This document shows positions 1 to 9,065 of a stretch of 64,000 nucleotides of DNA, piece by piece. The notes below the pieces were generated by a model. The model was not told the origin of the DNA and did not search any database. It saw only the letters and a program-made list of their open reading frames with translations. The translations under genes were made by a program, and so were the position numbers. Source of the stretch: Trinickia dinghuensis (GTDB taxonomy: Bacteria > Pseudomonadota > Gammaproteobacteria > Burkholderiales > Burkholderiaceae); assembly GCF_003367175.1 (NCBI RefSeq), contig NZ_QRGA01000001.1:186001-250000 (forward strand). Direction: 5' to 3'. Positions within the stretch are counted from its first letter, which is position 1. Each line of letters starts with the position of its first letter.

Positions 1-348
1 GGACGCATGCCGGGCCACATGAACGTGCTGCTCGCCGAAGCGGAAGTACCGTACGACCAGGTCTACGAAATGGAAGACATCAACGCGGAGTTCGGCCAGA
101 CGGACGTCGTGCTCGTACTCGGGGCGAACGACGTGGTCAATCCCGCTGCGAAGAACGATCCGAAGTCCCCGATCGCGGGTATGCCGATTCTGGAGGCGTA
201 CAAGGCACGCACCGTGATCGTCAACAAACGCTCGATGGCGTCGGGTTATGCCGGTCTCGACAACGACCTCTTCTACATGGATAAAACGATGATGGTTTTC
301 TCCGATGCGAAAAAGGTCATTGAAAGCATGAGCAAGGCGCTCGACTGA
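1..348 (+). CDS. pntB: NAD(P) transhydrogenase subunit beta, C-terminal part (partial)
   Basis: This is the last 115 codons of PntB, cut by the left window edge; the frame is open from base 1. The visible part is the NADP(H)-binding domain III: it begins [14 protein letters not shown], continues with [14 protein letters not shown] and contains [14 protein letters not shown], which are the nucleotide-loop and KRS signatures of PntB. The enzyme is an inner-membrane proton-translocating transhydrogenase that exchanges hydride between NADH and NADP+. The membrane domain lies outside the window. About 150 non-coding bases separate it from the next gene on the same strand. Identity is secure. Confidence 0.95.
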   Translation, partial: GRMPGHMNVLLAEAEVPYDQVYEMEDINAEFGQTDVVLVLGANDVVNPAAKNDPKSPIAGMPILEAYKARTVIVNKRSMASGYAGLDNDLFYMDKTMMVFSDAKKVIESMSKALD

Positions 349-499
349 CCGCCGCCGTCTCACCGCGGTGTCGCTCAAGCGTCCAAACATAAGCGATGAC
401 TATCGGCCCATACGACTTCGCTCTTTGTCCCCGGGCCGAATCGCCGCTATCGTTTGAATGATCGCTCGTCCTGCGCCTTCCTCTTTAGAGACAATCACC

Positions 500-1534
500 A
501 TGCATGCACTTGTTATTCACGCGCCGCTGGATCTGCGCATCGAAGACGTTCCCACGCCCGAACCCGAAGCGGACCAATTGTTGATCCGGGTTCGCGCCGG
601 CGGCATCTGCGGCTCCGATCTCCACTACTTCAATCACGGTGGATTCGGCACCGTCCGCATTCGTGAACCGATGGTGCTCGGCCATGAGGTTTCGGGTGTC
701 GTCTCGCGCGTGGGATCGGGGGTCACCGCCATGCCCACGGGAACGCGCATCGCGATCAGCCCGAGCCGCCCGTGCGGACAGTGTCGGTACTGCCAGCAGG
801 GTCTCCAGAATCACTGCCTCGACATGCGCTATTACGGCAGCGCGATGCGCATGCCGCACGTGCAGGGCGCGTTTCGTCAAGAGATCGTGATCGACCGTAC
901 GCAGGCGCACGTCGTCGCCGATTCGTTGAGCGACGCCGAAGCGGCCATGGCCGAGCCGCTATCGGTGGCGCTGCACGCGGTACGGCGTGCCGGCCCCATG
1001 CTCGGCAAGCGCGTGCTCGTAACGGGCTGCGGACCGATCGGCGCGCTGATCGTCGCAGCGGCTCGGCGCGCGGGCGCAGCCATGATTGTCGCCACCGACG
1101 TCAATGCGCTACCGCTCGATAGCGCGAAGAAGGTGGGCGCGGATCTCGCTTTCAACGTCGCCGAAACGCCCGATGCGCTGAAGCCGTATGCCGCCGACAA
1201 AGGCAGCTTCGACGTGCTGTTCGAAGCAAGCGGCAACCCGGCGGCCCTGCGTGGCGCGTTCGACGTGCTGCGGCCGCGCGGCATCGTGGTCCAGGTTGGA
1301 CTGGGCGGCGACATTACGTTGCCGATCAACGCGGTCGTGACAAAGGAATTCGATTTGCGCGGCGCGTTCCGCTTTCACGAGGAGTTCGCCGTGGCTGTCG
1401 AGTTGCTGAACAAAGGGCTCATCGACGTCAAGCCGCTGATCTCGGGTGTGTTTCCATATCAGGAATCGCTGAAGGCGTTTCAGACGGCCGGCGATCGCTC
1501 CAAATCGATGAAAGTGTTGATGACGTTCGATTGA
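500..1534 (+). CDS. Zinc-dependent alcohol dehydrogenase, L-idonate 5-dehydrogenase-like
   Basis: A 344-residue medium-chain dehydrogenase. Visible motifs are CGSDLHYFNHGGFG (catalytic zinc Cys), GHEVSGVV, the structural zinc cluster CGQCRYCQQGLQNHC, and the Rossmann loop VTGCGPIGALIV. HYFNHGGFGTVR after the first cysteine is typical of L-idonate/sorbitol-type enzymes that oxidise a polyol or sugar-acid hydroxyl with NAD(P)+. The ATG at 500 starts directly at the conserved MHALVIHAPLDLR; the reading frame opens earlier at 458, but that extension has no family counterpart. It stands alone, convergent with the RraA-like gene across a strong hairpin. The substrate is not proven by sequence; other polyols are possible. 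Confidence 0.82.
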   Translation: MHALVIHAPLDLRIEDVPTPEPEADQLLIRVRAGGICGSDLHYFNHGGFGTVRIREPMVLGHEVSGVVSRVGSGVTAMPTGTRIAISPSRPCGQCRYCQQGLQNHCLDMRYYGSAMRMPHVQGAFRQEIVIDRTQAHVVADSLSDAEAAMAEPLSVALHAVRRAGPMLGKRVLVTGCGPIGALIVAAARRAGAAMIVATDVNALPLDSAKKVGADLAFNVAETPDALKPYAADKGSFDVLFEASGNPAALRGAFDVLRPRGIVVQVGLGGDITLPINAVVTKEFDLRGAFRFHEEFAVAVELLNKGLIDVKPLISGVFPYQESLKAFQTAGDRSKSMKVLMTFD

Positions 1535-1613
1535 CCGATAGGCGCGCGAGGAGACTTGCGCGCTGAAGCGACGATGCGGTGCGAGTCAAGGCTTTTCACG
1601 AAAAGAAGCGAAA

Positions 1614-1648
1614 AAATGCCGACGTCACGGATGTGGACGTCGGCATTT
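1614..1648. terminator. Bidirectional hairpin terminator
   Basis: A perfect 13-bp inverted repeat, AAATGCCGACGTC (1614-1626) and GACGTCGGCATTT (1636-1648) with a 9-base loop, lies between two convergent genes. The A-rich left flank and T-rich right end suit termination on both strands. Confidence 0.85.
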
Positions 1649-1677
1649 CTTTGGGAATGGGCGCCAGCTTCTTGTTT

Positions 1678-2346
1678 TCAGTTATTGCATCGCGCCTCGA
1701 GTTCGTCGACAAACGCACGGCTCCAGCGCCCTTCTCGCATCGCGCGCATCGTTTCAGCCTCTTTCGTCAGCACGACCAGCGCCTTCTCGATGACATCTTC
1801 CGCATCGGCCGGGGGTATTGCAAGCAGCCCGTCCTGATCGCCGACGACGATATCGCCGGGATTTACCACCATACCGCCGACCGATACCGGTACGTTGATT
1901 TCGCCGGGCCCGTCCTTGTACGGGCCACGATGCGTGACACCGCTTGCATAAACGGGAAAGTCTCGGCTGCGAATTTCGGCTACGTCACGAATCGCGCCGT
2001 CGACGATCACCCCGGCCAACCCAACGCTAGCGGCATAGAACGTCAGGATGCCGCCGACGACCGCATTGTTGAGGTCGCCACCAGCGTCGATCACGAGCAC
2101 ATCGCCGGGGCGGCAAACATCCAACGCTCGCAGGAATGTGAGGTTGTCGCCACCGCGCGAGCGCAGCGTGACGGCCGTGCCGGCCATCGTCGATTTTCCC
2201 GGCCGCTGATAGGGTTGGAGGCCTACGGTGCCGATGTTTCGATGCATGCTGTCGCTGAGCGCGGATACAGGGATGTCGCGCAGCGCCATCACGAGTTTGT
2301 CGGCGGCCTGAGCCGCGGAAGGATTCTTTCTGATGGCTTTGTACAT
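1678..2346 (-). CDS. RraA-like protein (HMG/CHA aldolase family)
   Basis: 222 residues from the ATG that gives MYKAIRKNPSA; the frame is open further upstream to 2412 without recognisable homology. Family signatures are VSALSDSMHRNIGTVGLQPYQ near the N-terminus, GDVLVIDAGGDLNNAVVGGILTFYA and GVIVDGAIRDVAEIRSRDFPVYASGVTHRGPYK. The GG...D..R(D) core is the metal/pyruvate-binding site of the RraA/4-hydroxy-4-methyl-2-oxoglutarate aldolase fold. Members either cleave 4-hydroxy-4-carboxy-2-oxo acids to pyruvate or are regulators or demethylmenaquinone-methyltransferase-like proteins. It lies 138 bases downstream of a LysR gene on the same strand, whose divergent partner is an ArgH-family lyase. 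That suggests a role in degrading a hydroxy-oxo acid. Confidence 0.8.
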   Translation of the reverse strand: MYKAIRKNPSAAQAADKLVMALRDIPVSALSDSMHRNIGTVGLQPYQRPGKSTMAGTAVTLRSRGGDNLTFLRALDVCRPGDVLVIDAGGDLNNAVVGGILTFYAASVGLAGVIVDGAIRDVAEIRSRDFPVYASGVTHRGPYKDGPGEINVPVSVGGMVVNPGDIVVGDQDGLLAIPPADAEDVIEKALVVLTKEAETMRAMREGRWSRAFVDELEARCNN

Positions 2347-2484
2347 GTCGGCGTTCGTCTCGCAAGGATCGTCACGCCTATAACAGTACGTATCGGCGAG
2401 TCGCGCCGCCAAGACTGTATTGCTCTGGCGAGATACGAAACTCTTATGGACATCTCGAATGAGCGCCCGCTGCGATTCATGCGT

Positions 2485-3396
2485 TTAGCGGCCCGCATCG
2501 ACCAACTTCAGCTGGGCAAGACGCCGCCGCACGGCCTGAATGAAATCGTCGACTAGTGCGCTTGCCGTCGCGGCCTGTGGTCGCAGGATCGCGAACGAAT
2601 AGTCGATCGCCGGGGAGAACGGCCTCACTACGCACCCGCATTGTTTGGCGACCTGCGCGGTGAAGGGATCGATGACCGACACACCCAGACCGCTCGATAC
2701 CATCGCGCTCACGGCAATGGACCAACCGGCTTCCATTTCCGTCGTGCGATGGATGTTTTCCGACCGGAACGCGCTATCAATTGCGAGCCGGGTGGTGTTG
2801 CCCGATCCGAGGGAGATGAAATTTTCATCCCTGAGATCCGCCGGCGTAACGGTGCGCCGCCTCGCCAGGCGATGTTGCGGCGGCAGAATGCAAACGCATC
2901 GTACCTTCCACAGCGATTCCGCGACGACCTGATCGGTGTCCACGGGGCTCGTTGCGAAGCCCAGATCGAATAGCCCGGAAGCAACCAGGTTGGTAACCTC
3001 GTGAGAGTTGTAGGTCTCGATCGAGACGCTGACCTTTGGATGCTGCTCCCGGAATTCGGCGATCACGGATTGCAGGAACCCACACGATACCGTCGACATC
3101 GCCACGATTCTGAGCCGGCCCTGCTGCCCAAGGCGAATGCGCTCGGCGGTACGCACGACCTGATCCAAGCCCACGAACACTCGCTCGACTTCCACGCAAA
3201 GCGCTTTGGCCTCGGCGGTCGGCAGCAGGCCTCCCTTCCTGCGCGAGAAAAGTTCGAAGCCGACCTCCTGCTCGAACTCCCGCATGATCTTGCTCACCGC
3301 GGACTGCGTCACGAACAGCATCTTTGCCGCCTCGGTCATGCTGTTCCCGAGCATCACCGCTCGAAAAGCATCGATCTGCTTCAACGTGATCATCAT
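2485..3396 (-). CDS. LysR-family transcriptional regulator
   Basis: 303 residues, normal family length. The N-terminal winged helix-turn-helix is clear: LKQIDAFRAVMLGNSMTEAAKMLFVTQSAVSKIMREFE, followed by FELFSRRKGGLLPTAEA. The C-terminal effector domain has the usual two-lobe periplasmic-binding-protein-like fold. It is divergent from the ArgH-like lyase (97-base shared promoter region), the usual arrangement for a LysR that controls its neighbour in response to the pathway substrate. The effector cannot be read from the sequence. Confidence 0.93.
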   Translation of the reverse strand: MMITLKQIDAFRAVMLGNSMTEAAKMLFVTQSAVSKIMREFEQEVGFELFSRRKGGLLPTAEAKALCVEVERVFVGLDQVVRTAERIRLGQQGRLRIVAMSTVSCGFLQSVIAEFREQHPKVSVSIETYNSHEVTNLVASGLFDLGFATSPVDTDQVVAESLWKVRCVCILPPQHRLARRRTVTPADLRDENFISLGSGNTTRLAIDSAFRSENIHRTTEMEAGWSIAVSAMVSSGLGVSVIDPFTAQVAKQCGCVVRPFSPAIDYSFAILRPQAATASALVDDFIQAVRRRLAQLKLVDAGR

Positions 3397-3438
3397 GAGG
3401 TTTCCGACTTTGTAGAGTCATAAATGTAGCTTGACCTC

Positions 3439-3473
3439 ATACCCAGTGAACAGCCCCAATACCCATCATTCAC
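3439..3473. promoter_or_regulatory. Possible operator in the LysR/lyase divergent promoter
   Basis: Two ATACCCA copies (3439-3445 and 3459-3465) are exactly 20 bases apart, and GTGAA (3446-3450) faces TTCAC (3469-3473) as an imperfect inverted pair. Spacing by about two helical turns fits a LysR site, but the region is short and such matches can arise by chance. Confidence 0.3.
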
Positions 3474-3492
3474 CCGATGGAGTCACCTTCTT

Positions 3493-5031
3493 ATGGAATC
3501 GAAAGTCAGCGGTTTCCTGCACGAAGCGCTTTCCGGCGAGGCGCAAAAGGCGATATTTCTGCCGTGGATCGCGCAGTCGTTCGAACCGTCGCTGCCATTG
3601 CTGACGGAGATCAATCGGGCACACGTGGTGATGCTGCACGACACCGGCCTCCTCACGTCCGATACGGCATCCAGACTGCTCGCCGTCGTCGACGAACTCG
3701 CCGACACAGGACCGCCTGCCTTCACATTGGACGGATCGTTCGAAGACGTCTATTTCAACTACGAAGCGCAGGTCATTCGGCGTCTCGGCCAAGACGTCGG
3801 CGGCCGCCTGCACACCGCGCGTAGCCGGAACGACCTTCAGTCCACCTTGGACCGCATGAGGGCACGCAACCTTGCCTTGTCGCTCATCGCCGGAAACCTG
3901 TCGTTGCGGCGGTCTCTGCTCGATCGGGCGAGCCAATACACCGATTGCGTGATGCCGGGCTACACGCATCTTCAGCACGCCCAGCCGATCACCTTCGGCT
4001 TTTATCTTGCCGGCGTGGAAAAAGGCATGCAGCGCGACTTCGATCGGCTGCTGGGCGCATTCCACCGATTGAATCAATGTCCGCTAGGCGCCGGCGCGAT
4101 GGCCGGAACCACCTTTCCCATCGACCGCCAATTCGTCTCGGCGCTTCTGGGGTTTTCCGCACCGGTCGCACATGCGCTGGATGCGGTGGCCAGCAAGGAT
4201 CCGCTGCTTGAATTGCTTTGTGCGGCGTTGTTCGTCGCGACCACCTTCGGACGCCTCGCCCAAGACTTCTATCTGATGTCGACGTTCGAATTTTCGACAC
4301 TTACGCTGCCGGATTCGCTGGCTATTACATCGAGCATCATGCCGCAGAAGAAGAATCAAGCTGTGCTCGAGTTTCTCAAGGGCCGCCAGTCTCACATACT
4401 GGGCGCGCTCGTGACGGGGTTTGCTTCGTTCCGCGCGGCACCTTACTCGCACGTGCTCGACTCGAACGCCGATAGCCTGCATTGGCTTTGGCAAGCCGCC
4501 GACGAGTTGGTCGATACGATCCCGGTCGTGGACCAAGTCATCAATCGGGCAACGCCGAATCGGGAAAGAATGGCTGAGCTCGCAGGGGCGAATTTCTCGA
4601 CGGCGACCGACCTGGCCGATTTCCTCGTGCGGGAAAAAGGGATGTCGTTCAAAGAAGCGCATCACATTACGGGACGCGTCGTCAGGTTGGCCATCGATAC
4701 GGGGCTCGGCGTGGCGGACATTCCGCCGGAACTCGTAGCGCGTGCCGCACTGGAAACCACGGGGCGAATGTTGTCACTGACCAGTGAGGAGATTGCGGAT
4801 GCACTCGATCCGCGCGCCGCGGTCGAGCGCCGAAGAAGCGGCGGCGGCCCGTCAAGCCACGATATGGAATCGCTGATCGAGCAGTCGATGCTGAAGCTTG
4901 CGGCGGATCGTGAAGAACATAAAAGAATCGGCTCGTCGATCGAACGAGCCGGTCATCGGCTTCGCACGCGTGCGGCTGAACTGCGGCGACCAGTCACGGC
5001 CTCTTCGTCGGCGCGGCCGCATTTCGTTTAA
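3493..5031 (+). CDS. Argininosuccinate-lyase family enzyme (fumarase/aspartase superfamily)
   Basis: 512 residues, longer than housekeeping ArgH (about 460). The three conserved superfamily regions are present: HTARSRND (107-114), GYTHLQHAQPITFG with the catalytic His (about 156-169) and the signature loop SSIMPQKKN (280-288) carrying the catalytic Ser. These enzymes cleave a C-N bond to release fumarate. Placement next to a LysR and an RraA-like protein, with no arg gene nearby, suggests a catabolic C-N lyase for an N-succinyl or aminodicarboxylate compound rather than arginine synthesis. The EDDS-lyase type is one known precedent. The ATG at 3493 has GGAG about 9 bases upstream. The C-terminal 40 residues are a family-atypical extension. 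Confidence 0.82.
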   Translation: MESKVSGFLHEALSGEAQKAIFLPWIAQSFEPSLPLLTEINRAHVVMLHDTGLLTSDTASRLLAVVDELADTGPPAFTLDGSFEDVYFNYEAQVIRRLGQDVGGRLHTARSRNDLQSTLDRMRARNLALSLIAGNLSLRRSLLDRASQYTDCVMPGYTHLQHAQPITFGFYLAGVEKGMQRDFDRLLGAFHRLNQCPLGAGAMAGTTFPIDRQFVSALLGFSAPVAHALDAVASKDPLLELLCAALFVATTFGRLAQDFYLMSTFEFSTLTLPDSLAITSSIMPQKKNQAVLEFLKGRQSHILGALVTGFASFRAAPYSHVLDSNADSLHWLWQAADELVDTIPVVDQVINRATPNRERMAELAGANFSTATDLADFLVREKGMSFKEAHHITGRVVRLAIDTGLGVADIPPELVARAALETTGRMLSLTSEEIADALDPRAAVERRRSGGGPSSHDMESLIEQSMLKLAADREEHKRIGSSIERAGHRLRTRAAELRRPVTASSSARPHFV

Positions 5032-5255
5032 CACGCTGATTGCCGAACGCGAGCTGCAGCACTAGGCCCGCCGCTCAGAACAACCTGCGGTTTCCGATTC
5101 CCAAGTGCACTTTTCGGATCGCGGCCGCCCCGTTCTTCCGCCATATTGGGCGTGGGTCCGAGCTTGCGTGCCACGCGATTGGATGGCGTCATCGCGACGC
5201 GTAGGTCTCCTTGCCCACGTTTGCATGGCTTTCCACCTACGTTCGCGGCGCCTTC

Positions 5256-6662
5256 ATGAAAAATGTTCCCTGCGAGGCTAGCGATCAGCTAGATCCCGAC
5301 GAATATCTGGTCACTCGAAACGACGCACAAGGGATCATTACCTATGTAAACGGGCGTTGGTATCCTGCTACGGGCTATGCTCCGTCCGATCTCATCGGCG
5401 CGGCCACGAAGATGCTGTATCACGCCGACATGCCGAGCCAAGTCGGCTCGGACGTATGGGCCACGCTCGCTCGAGGACGCACCTGGAGCGGCTTGCAGAA
5501 GCTGCGGCGCAAAGACGGGAGCGCGTTCTGGGCGTTGGCGATCGTCACGCCCGACTTGCGCAATGGGACCGTCGCCGGCTATATCAGCGTCCGCACCCGC
5601 GCCGATCCGGCTCAGGTCGCCGTGGCCGAAACAGCGTTCGCGCAATGGAAGTCAGGCAAGCGAATCCGCTACAGGATGCGCAACGGCGAAATAGTTCGGC
5701 GCCGCCGGATTTTGCGTTCCGCGCTCGACATGATGCCGGCGCTAAATAGCGCTAGGGCTGATGCCATCGATACGATTAGACTGATGTCGGGTGGAGACTT
5801 GTCTCGCCGCATATCGAATGACCGCGAACGGTCGAACCGCAAGCCGCTCATCGAGAGCCTGGACGTGATGCGCAAGGGCTTTGTGCGTGCGGTTCGGGAT
5901 ATGCGCGCCAGTACTTTGGCCACTCGCAGCGCCGCAAGCGAGATCGCGTCCGCGACAGTCAATCTGTCTCACCGCGCTACGCAGCAATCGGCGTCGCTCG
6001 AGCAGGCCGCCGTTGCAATCGAGCAACTCGATCGATCCGTCCAAAGCATCATCGATGGCACGACGCAAGCCCACGGCAAAACGCAAAGTGCAGCGGCACT
6101 AGCAGCACAAGGCGTGAGCGCCGCACAGCAAGCCGGGCGAACGATGTCCGCCACCGCCGAGCGCGCAACGCGCATTGCCGGGATCTCGTCGATGATCGAA
6201 TCCATCGCATTCCAGACGAGCATTCTCGCGCTGAACGCAAGCGTCGAAGCCGCGCGAGCAGGGATAGAAGGCCGTGGCTTCGCGGTGGTTGCCGCGGAAG
6301 TGCGCGCGCTTTCACAACGAAGTTCCACTGCGGCGCGAGACATTCGAGGGTTAGTGGACGATACTGTTGCACAAATCGAAGCTGGGGCCGGTCAAGTCTT
6401 GACCAACGAAAAGACGATCGAGCAACTTGCGGAAGCGATCATCGGGCTCGAAAAAGTCGTAGCATCCATTGCCGGCGCGACCCATCAACAAGGTATCGCT
6501 ATCAGCGAGGTCAGTCGAAACATTTCCGACCTCAGCGGCGCGGTCGCGCACACCGCCGCGATGGTCGGCCAGGCCGCGACCGCGGCCGAGGCGCTCCTCG
6601 ATCAAAGCAACGCACTCGACGTCTCGATGGCGGCATTTCGATTAAGCGAAACCGACCGCTGA
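5256..6662 (+). CDS. Soluble PAS-containing methyl-accepting chemotaxis protein (Aer-like)
   Basis: About 468 residues from ATG 5256; a TTG at 5211 in frame would add 15. The N-terminal PAS domain resembles the Aer sensor: ITYVNGRWYPATGYAPSDLIG, then HADMPSQV and LRRKDGSAFWALAIVTP. The cytoplasmic signalling domain follows, with the hairpin tip [36 protein letters not shown] (split here: ILALNASVEAARAG, then [14 protein letters not shown]). No hydrophobic membrane segment is visible between PAS and signalling domain, unlike classical Aer. It probably signals intracellular redox or energy state to CheA. It is a lone gene, convergent with the MarR gene 29 bases away. Confidence 0.87.
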   Translation: MKNVPCEASDQLDPDEYLVTRNDAQGIITYVNGRWYPATGYAPSDLIGAATKMLYHADMPSQVGSDVWATLARGRTWSGLQKLRRKDGSAFWALAIVTPDLRNGTVAGYISVRTRADPAQVAVAETAFAQWKSGKRIRYRMRNGEIVRRRRILRSALDMMPALNSARADAIDTIRLMSGGDLSRRISNDRERSNRKPLIESLDVMRKGFVRAVRDMRASTLATRSAASEIASATVNLSHRATQQSASLEQAAVAIEQLDRSVQSIIDGTTQAHGKTQSAAALAAQGVSAAQQAGRTMSATAERATRIAGISSMIESIAFQTSILALNASVEAARAGIEGRGFAVVAAEVRALSQRSSTAARDIRGLVDDTVAQIEAGAGQVLTNEKTIEQLAEAIIGLEKVVASIAGATHQQGIAISEVSRNISDLSGAVAHTAAMVGQAATAAEALLDQSNALDVSMAAFRLSETDR

Positions 6663-6691
6663 ACCGACTGCTAGTGCTCCAACACAGTCAC

Positions 6692-7225
6692 TCAAACGGG
6701 CGGCCGATGCCGCTCGATCAGCGCTCTCAAGATATTTTTCAGGCTGTCGATCTCGCGCGCATCGAACGGCGCAAGGATCGCCCGCTCGTGCTCCTCGGCC
6801 TGCGCGATCAATCCGGTTACGAGGCCTCGCCCCTTGCGCGTCGCCTTCACCTGCGTGTAGCGCCGATCGTCCGCGCTCGTCGCGCGCTCCACGAATCCTT
6901 GCGCTTCGAGCCGCACCAGCAGCCGGGTCACCGTCGGCTGCTTGCTGACGGTCATTTGCGCGAGCGCCGAAATCGTCACCGGGCCGTTGCTGGCCAGCGT
7001 CGACAGCACGCGCCACTCGAGCACGGAGAGACCGTGCTGCTCGACGATTTGATGAAACTCCGTCGACACCAAATGCCACGCCTGCCCCAACAGCGCCGGC
7101 AAGTAGTTGTCGACGAACGCCTTCGTTTTAGTCATTCCCGCCACCGCTCCTTCGTCTTCCGGGCACAGCGGGAATTCTACCGTTCCCGTCTCGTCCGGCG
7201 GCGGCTCGGCGGCGTGGTCCGACAT
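6692..7225 (-). CDS. MarR-family transcriptional regulator
   Basis: 177 residues. The winged-helix core is evident: LSVLEWRVLSTLASNGPVTI, then ALAQMTVSKQPTVTRLLVRLE, then RRYTQVKATRKGRGLV, the beta-wing. It is the last gene of the long catabolic operon that starts at 17943, beginning 2 bases after the maleate isomerase stop codon. MarR proteins usually repress the operon that encodes them and are released by an aromatic acid or acyl-CoA ligand. A perfect AT-rich palindrome 80 bases upstream of the first gene of the operon (18023-18036) is a good candidate operator. Confidence 0.9.
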   Translation of the reverse strand: MSDHAAEPPPDETGTVEFPLCPEDEGAVAGMTKTKAFVDNYLPALLGQAWHLVSTEFHQIVEQHGLSVLEWRVLSTLASNGPVTISALAQMTVSKQPTVTRLLVRLEAQGFVERATSADDRRYTQVKATRKGRGLVTGLIAQAEEHERAILAPFDAREIDSLKNILRALIERHRPPV

Positions 7226-7227
7226 CG

Positions 7228-7986
7228 TTAGTATCGCCCCGACAATAGCGCGCCGAAACCGGGCACTCGCGTATCGAGGCCGAGGCGGCGAAGCATCATG
7301 TAGGTGGTCGCAACCGATGAGGAAAGAACGGGCAATCCGATGCGATCTTCGATCGGCTGGATCGACGCGAGCGACGGCATTTGCACACAGGCGGAGGCCA
7401 CGACCGCATCGACACCGGCGGTGTTCAGCCGCTTCGTGATCTCGATCGGTGCGCGCGAATCCTGACGCCCGACTTCCAGGTTGTCCGGGATTTCAAGCGA
7501 AATGCTGTCGACAACTTCGATGCCCTCATGCTCGATATAGTCGATGACAAGTTGCGTCAACGGCTTCATATAGGGCGTAAGGATCGACACCCTCTTGGCA
7601 CCGATCGCACGCAATCCGTCAACCAGCGCACCTGCGCTCGTCACGACCGGGGCAGGCGCGCCGTTCTCTCGCGTGCGGCCATGCAAGCGTTCCTCCGACA
7701 CACAGTGGTATCCGCGCCCCATGCTCATGATGGCGACGAGGCATGCATAGCCGAGTACGTCGACGCGCGCGTCGGACAGTTCAAGCGCGCAGCGATCGCT
7801 GTCGGCGTCCATCGCGGCCAGCTCTTCCTTGGTCACATGCTTCATCCGCATGCGGCTCGAATGAAACGTGAAGCGTTCCGGCGACAACGCCTCGCGCGCA
7901 CGCAGGATGGCGGGAATTTCGGTTTCCATCGTCGTGTTCGAAGAAGGAACGATTTGACCGATACGATAGGTGCGTGCGTCGCTCAC
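7228..7986 (-). CDS. Maleate cis-trans isomerase
   Basis: 252 residues from a GTG start (VSDARTYRIGQIV). The frame stays open far upstream, but the GTG overlaps the preceding stop as GTGA, which indicates translational coupling. IGQIVPSSNTTMETEIP is the maleate isomerase signature. The two catalytic cysteines of the Asp/Glu racemase fold are C82 (LGYACLVAIM) and C200 (ASACVQMPS). The enzyme converts maleate to fumarate without a cofactor. Its presence downstream of a gentisate-type dioxygenase and an FAH hydrolase implies that ring cleavage ends in maleate, not in fumarylpyruvate as in the isomerase-dependent gentisate route. Confidence 0.9.
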   Translation of the reverse strand: MSDARTYRIGQIVPSSNTTMETEIPAILRAREALSPERFTFHSSRMRMKHVTKEELAAMDADSDRCALELSDARVDVLGYACLVAIMSMGRGYHCVSEERLHGRTRENGAPAPVVTSAGALVDGLRAIGAKRVSILTPYMKPLTQLVIDYIEHEGIEVVDSISLEIPDNLEVGRQDSRAPIEITKRLNTAGVDAVVASACVQMPSLASIQPIEDRIGLPVLSSSVATTYMMLRRLGLDTRVPGFGALLSGRY

Positions 7987-9014
7987 GACTGCGTCTCCTG
8001 AAGGGTTTCGAAAGACGGCTCCTGCGGAGCCTCGGATATGCCGGCTCCGATCGGATCGTCGAAGCGGGCGGGTTGAAGCGGGCGGCGATTGACGCGCAGG
8101 TCGAATACGTCGAACCGGTTGTAATGGCCCGTGATGTCGTGCATCTGGCGCGGCTGAATGCAACGCCCGAGATCGATATCCGCGTAGACGATGCCCTCCT
8201 CGTCGATCAGCGGGCTTCCGATCACTCGTCCGTCGGGGCCGAGCACGCCGGAAAAGGCACTGTTGCGGCGGGCCAAGGTCTCCCGCGCTTGCGGGTGCGA
8301 TGCGGCCATCGCCTCGATGATCTCTTCCGAGACCGTCGAGCACGACACGATCGTGAACACCTTGCCTTCGAAGCTATGCGCCGCCGAGCGGACCTTGATC
8401 GCTTCGGCCATGTCGTAGTCGGGCGGCGCGACGGGCAGCGAGATGTAGCTCGCAACATGAACGAGTTCGCCTTGCGCAAGCAACGCGAAACGCGCGAGCG
8501 TATTGGTGTTCTCGCCGCAAGCGAGCGCGCCGAGCGGCCCGATACTCGTTTCATGGACGCGCAGGGCCGATGCATCGCCCGGTGCCCACGTCAACTTCTC
8601 GGCCCACGTCGGCACGAGCTTGCGATGGCGGCCGAGGATCCGGCCGTCGTCGGCGATCGTTACGATCGTGTTGTAGATCGTACCGATGCCATGCCGGCTC
8701 CGTTCGTTCACCCCGATGACGACGTTGATCCGATGACGTGCGGCGGCCTGCGCGATCTTCGCGATTTCCGGCCCGGGCAGCTCGATCGCCGAGCGCACCA
8801 GCCTCTCGAACCACGGACTGCCTTCGACCGGGTTCATGATCCAACTCCAATACGGGTACCCGGCGACGAACACCTCCGGAAACGCCACCAGTTGGGCGCC
8901 GCTTTCGGCGGCCTCTTCGATGAGGCGGCAGACCTTGTCGACAGTCGCGTCCGTCTGCAGGAACACCGGCGCGGCTTGCACCGCCGCGGCCTTGAAGCGG
9001 GGAAGTTCAAGCAT
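7983..9014 (-). CDS. Nitrilase-superfamily carbon-nitrogen hydrolase (proposed maleamate amidohydrolase)
   Basis: 343 residues. The Glu-Lys-Cys triad is visible: E47 in FPEVFVAGYPYW, K132 in GRHRKLVPTWAEKLTW and C166 in LACGENTNTLARF. The residue after the catalytic Cys is Gly, whereas many true nitrilases have Trp there. Annotation by similarity would be aliphatic nitrilase or cyanide hydratase. Wedged between an FAH-family hydrolase and maleate isomerase, an amide-hydrolysing role (maleamate to maleate plus ammonia) is more sensible in this pathway; that is inference. A strong ribosome site, GGAGGAGATAAACG, precedes the ATG. Confidence 0.8.
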   Translation of the reverse strand: MLELPRFKAAAVQAAPVFLQTDATVDKVCRLIEEAAESGAQLVAFPEVFVAGYPYWSWIMNPVEGSPWFERLVRSAIELPGPEIAKIAQAAARHRINVVIGVNERSRHGIGTIYNTIVTIADDGRILGRHRKLVPTWAEKLTWAPGDASALRVHETSIGPLGALACGENTNTLARFALLAQGELVHVASYISLPVAPPDYDMAEAIKVRSAAHSFEGKVFTIVSCSTVSEEIIEAMAASHPQARETLARRNSAFSGVLGPDGRVIGSPLIDEEGIVYADIDLGRCIQPRQMHDITGHYNRFDVFDLRVNRRPLQPARFDDPIGAGISEAPQEPSFETLQETQS

Positions 9015-9065
9015 CGTTTATCTCCTCCGTTACACGTTTTTCAGCACGCGTTGCACGCATGTGAG

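Noticed and set aside
7983-9014. True nitrilase or cyanide hydratase function
   Set aside because: Similarity alone would suggest it, but no nitrile-forming gene (such as an aldoxime dehydratase) is present in the window, and amide hydrolysis fits the neighbours better. Not excluded.
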